Below, piece after piece: positions 7,563 to 7,782 of a DNA stretch of 7,782 nucleotides. The notes below the pieces were generated by a model. It worked only from the letters and a program-made list of their open reading frames with translations. It was not told the origin of the DNA and searched no databases. The stretch lies in contig DATKCQ010000015.1 of NCBI GenBank assembly GCA_035513135.1, positions 1-7,782 of the forward strand. Reading direction: 5' to 3'. A program made the position numbers and the translations under genes. Numbering within the stretch: position 1 is the first letter of the stretch; each line of letters begins with the position of its first letter. The stretch comes from Thermohalobaculum sp035513135 (GTDB lineage: Bacteria; Pseudomonadota; Alphaproteobacteria; Rhodobacterales; Rhodobacteraceae).

Positions 7563-7782
7563 TCAGGCGGCACGGGCCTCGCGCGACCAGAGGTGGCCGG
7601 CGAGCGCACCCAGCGCCGCCCAGGCCAGCGCCCCGACGGCGAGGACCCGCGCGGCGAACAGCGCCGAGAGCTCGGGCGGCACCACGCCCTCGAACGCCTC
7701 CGGGTGCGGCGCGCCGATCAGGTGGGGCGCGGCGATCAGCACGGCCCCGGCGATTCTGGCAGGGGTGCCGCCCCAGACGATC
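7563..7782 (-). CDS. cbtA: CbtA-family cobalt transporter subunit, C-terminal part only
   Basis: The frame is open from the window edge to a TGA at 7563-7565, giving the last 72 residues of a membrane protein. It contains PHLIGAPHPEAFEG followed by VVPPELSALFAARVL, a pattern I recognise from the C terminus of CbtA, the predicted cobalt transporter subunit often found in B12-controlled operons with the small His-containing CbtB. Two hydrophobic stretches are visible: one ending before the PHLIGAP histidine, and a longer one, about LFAARVLAVGALAWAALGALAG, near the end, followed by a short charged tail (SREARAA). The N-terminal part, any cbtB, and the promoter or riboswitch lie outside the window. 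Its place 17 bases before bluB in the operon supports cobalt supply as its role. The assignment rests on a short fragment and the context. Confidence 0.82.
   Translation of the reverse strand, partial: IVWGGTPARIAGAVLIAAPHLIGAPHPEAFEGVVPPELSALFAARVLAVGALAWAALGALAGHLWSREARAA

Overview
The window is very GC-rich, gene-dense DNA that looks like an alphaproteobacterial chromosome, probably from Rhodobacterales or a close relative. That placement is inferred from the protein character: an E3-type lipoamide dehydrogenase ending in a CHAHPTYSEAM / GDGAIHA tail, and a complete-looking set of aerobic-pathway cobalamin genes. No phage, transposase, CRISPR array or RNA gene is visible.

Layout. Bases 1-1277 (+ strand) carry the 3' nine-tenths of lpd (dihydrolipoamide dehydrogenase), cut at its 5' end by the window edge. 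Bases 1278-1307 hold a perfect 11-bp GC hairpin between convergent genes. From 1308 to 7782 everything is on the - strand and reads, in transcription order: cbtA (3' end only, 7563-7782), bluB (6898-7545), cobW (5855-6889), cobN (1951-5829) and cobO (1308-1931). The gaps between these genes are only 17, 8, 25 and 19 bases, so they very likely form one operon. Its promoter, and any cobalamin riboswitch, would lie beyond base 7782.

How the genes work together. The operon gathers the cobalt-handling and late steps of aerobic B12 synthesis: cobalt uptake (CbtA), a GTP-dependent cobalt chaperone (CobW), the large subunit of the cobaltochelatase (CobN), corrinoid adenosylation (CobO), and synthesis of the lower ligand 5,6-dimethylbenzimidazole (BluB). 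The other chelatase subunits, CobS and CobT, are not in the window. lpd belongs to central metabolism and is only a convergent neighbour.

The most unusual feature is inside cobN. A 105-base imperfect palindrome (5232-5336, exactly 35 codons) with a C-rich/G-rich core is read in frame and adds a low-complexity segment to the N-terminal part of CobN. It looks like a small palindromic repeat that has been accommodated in a coding sequence. I see no wholly undescribed multi-gene system here; the genes are recognisable members of known families.
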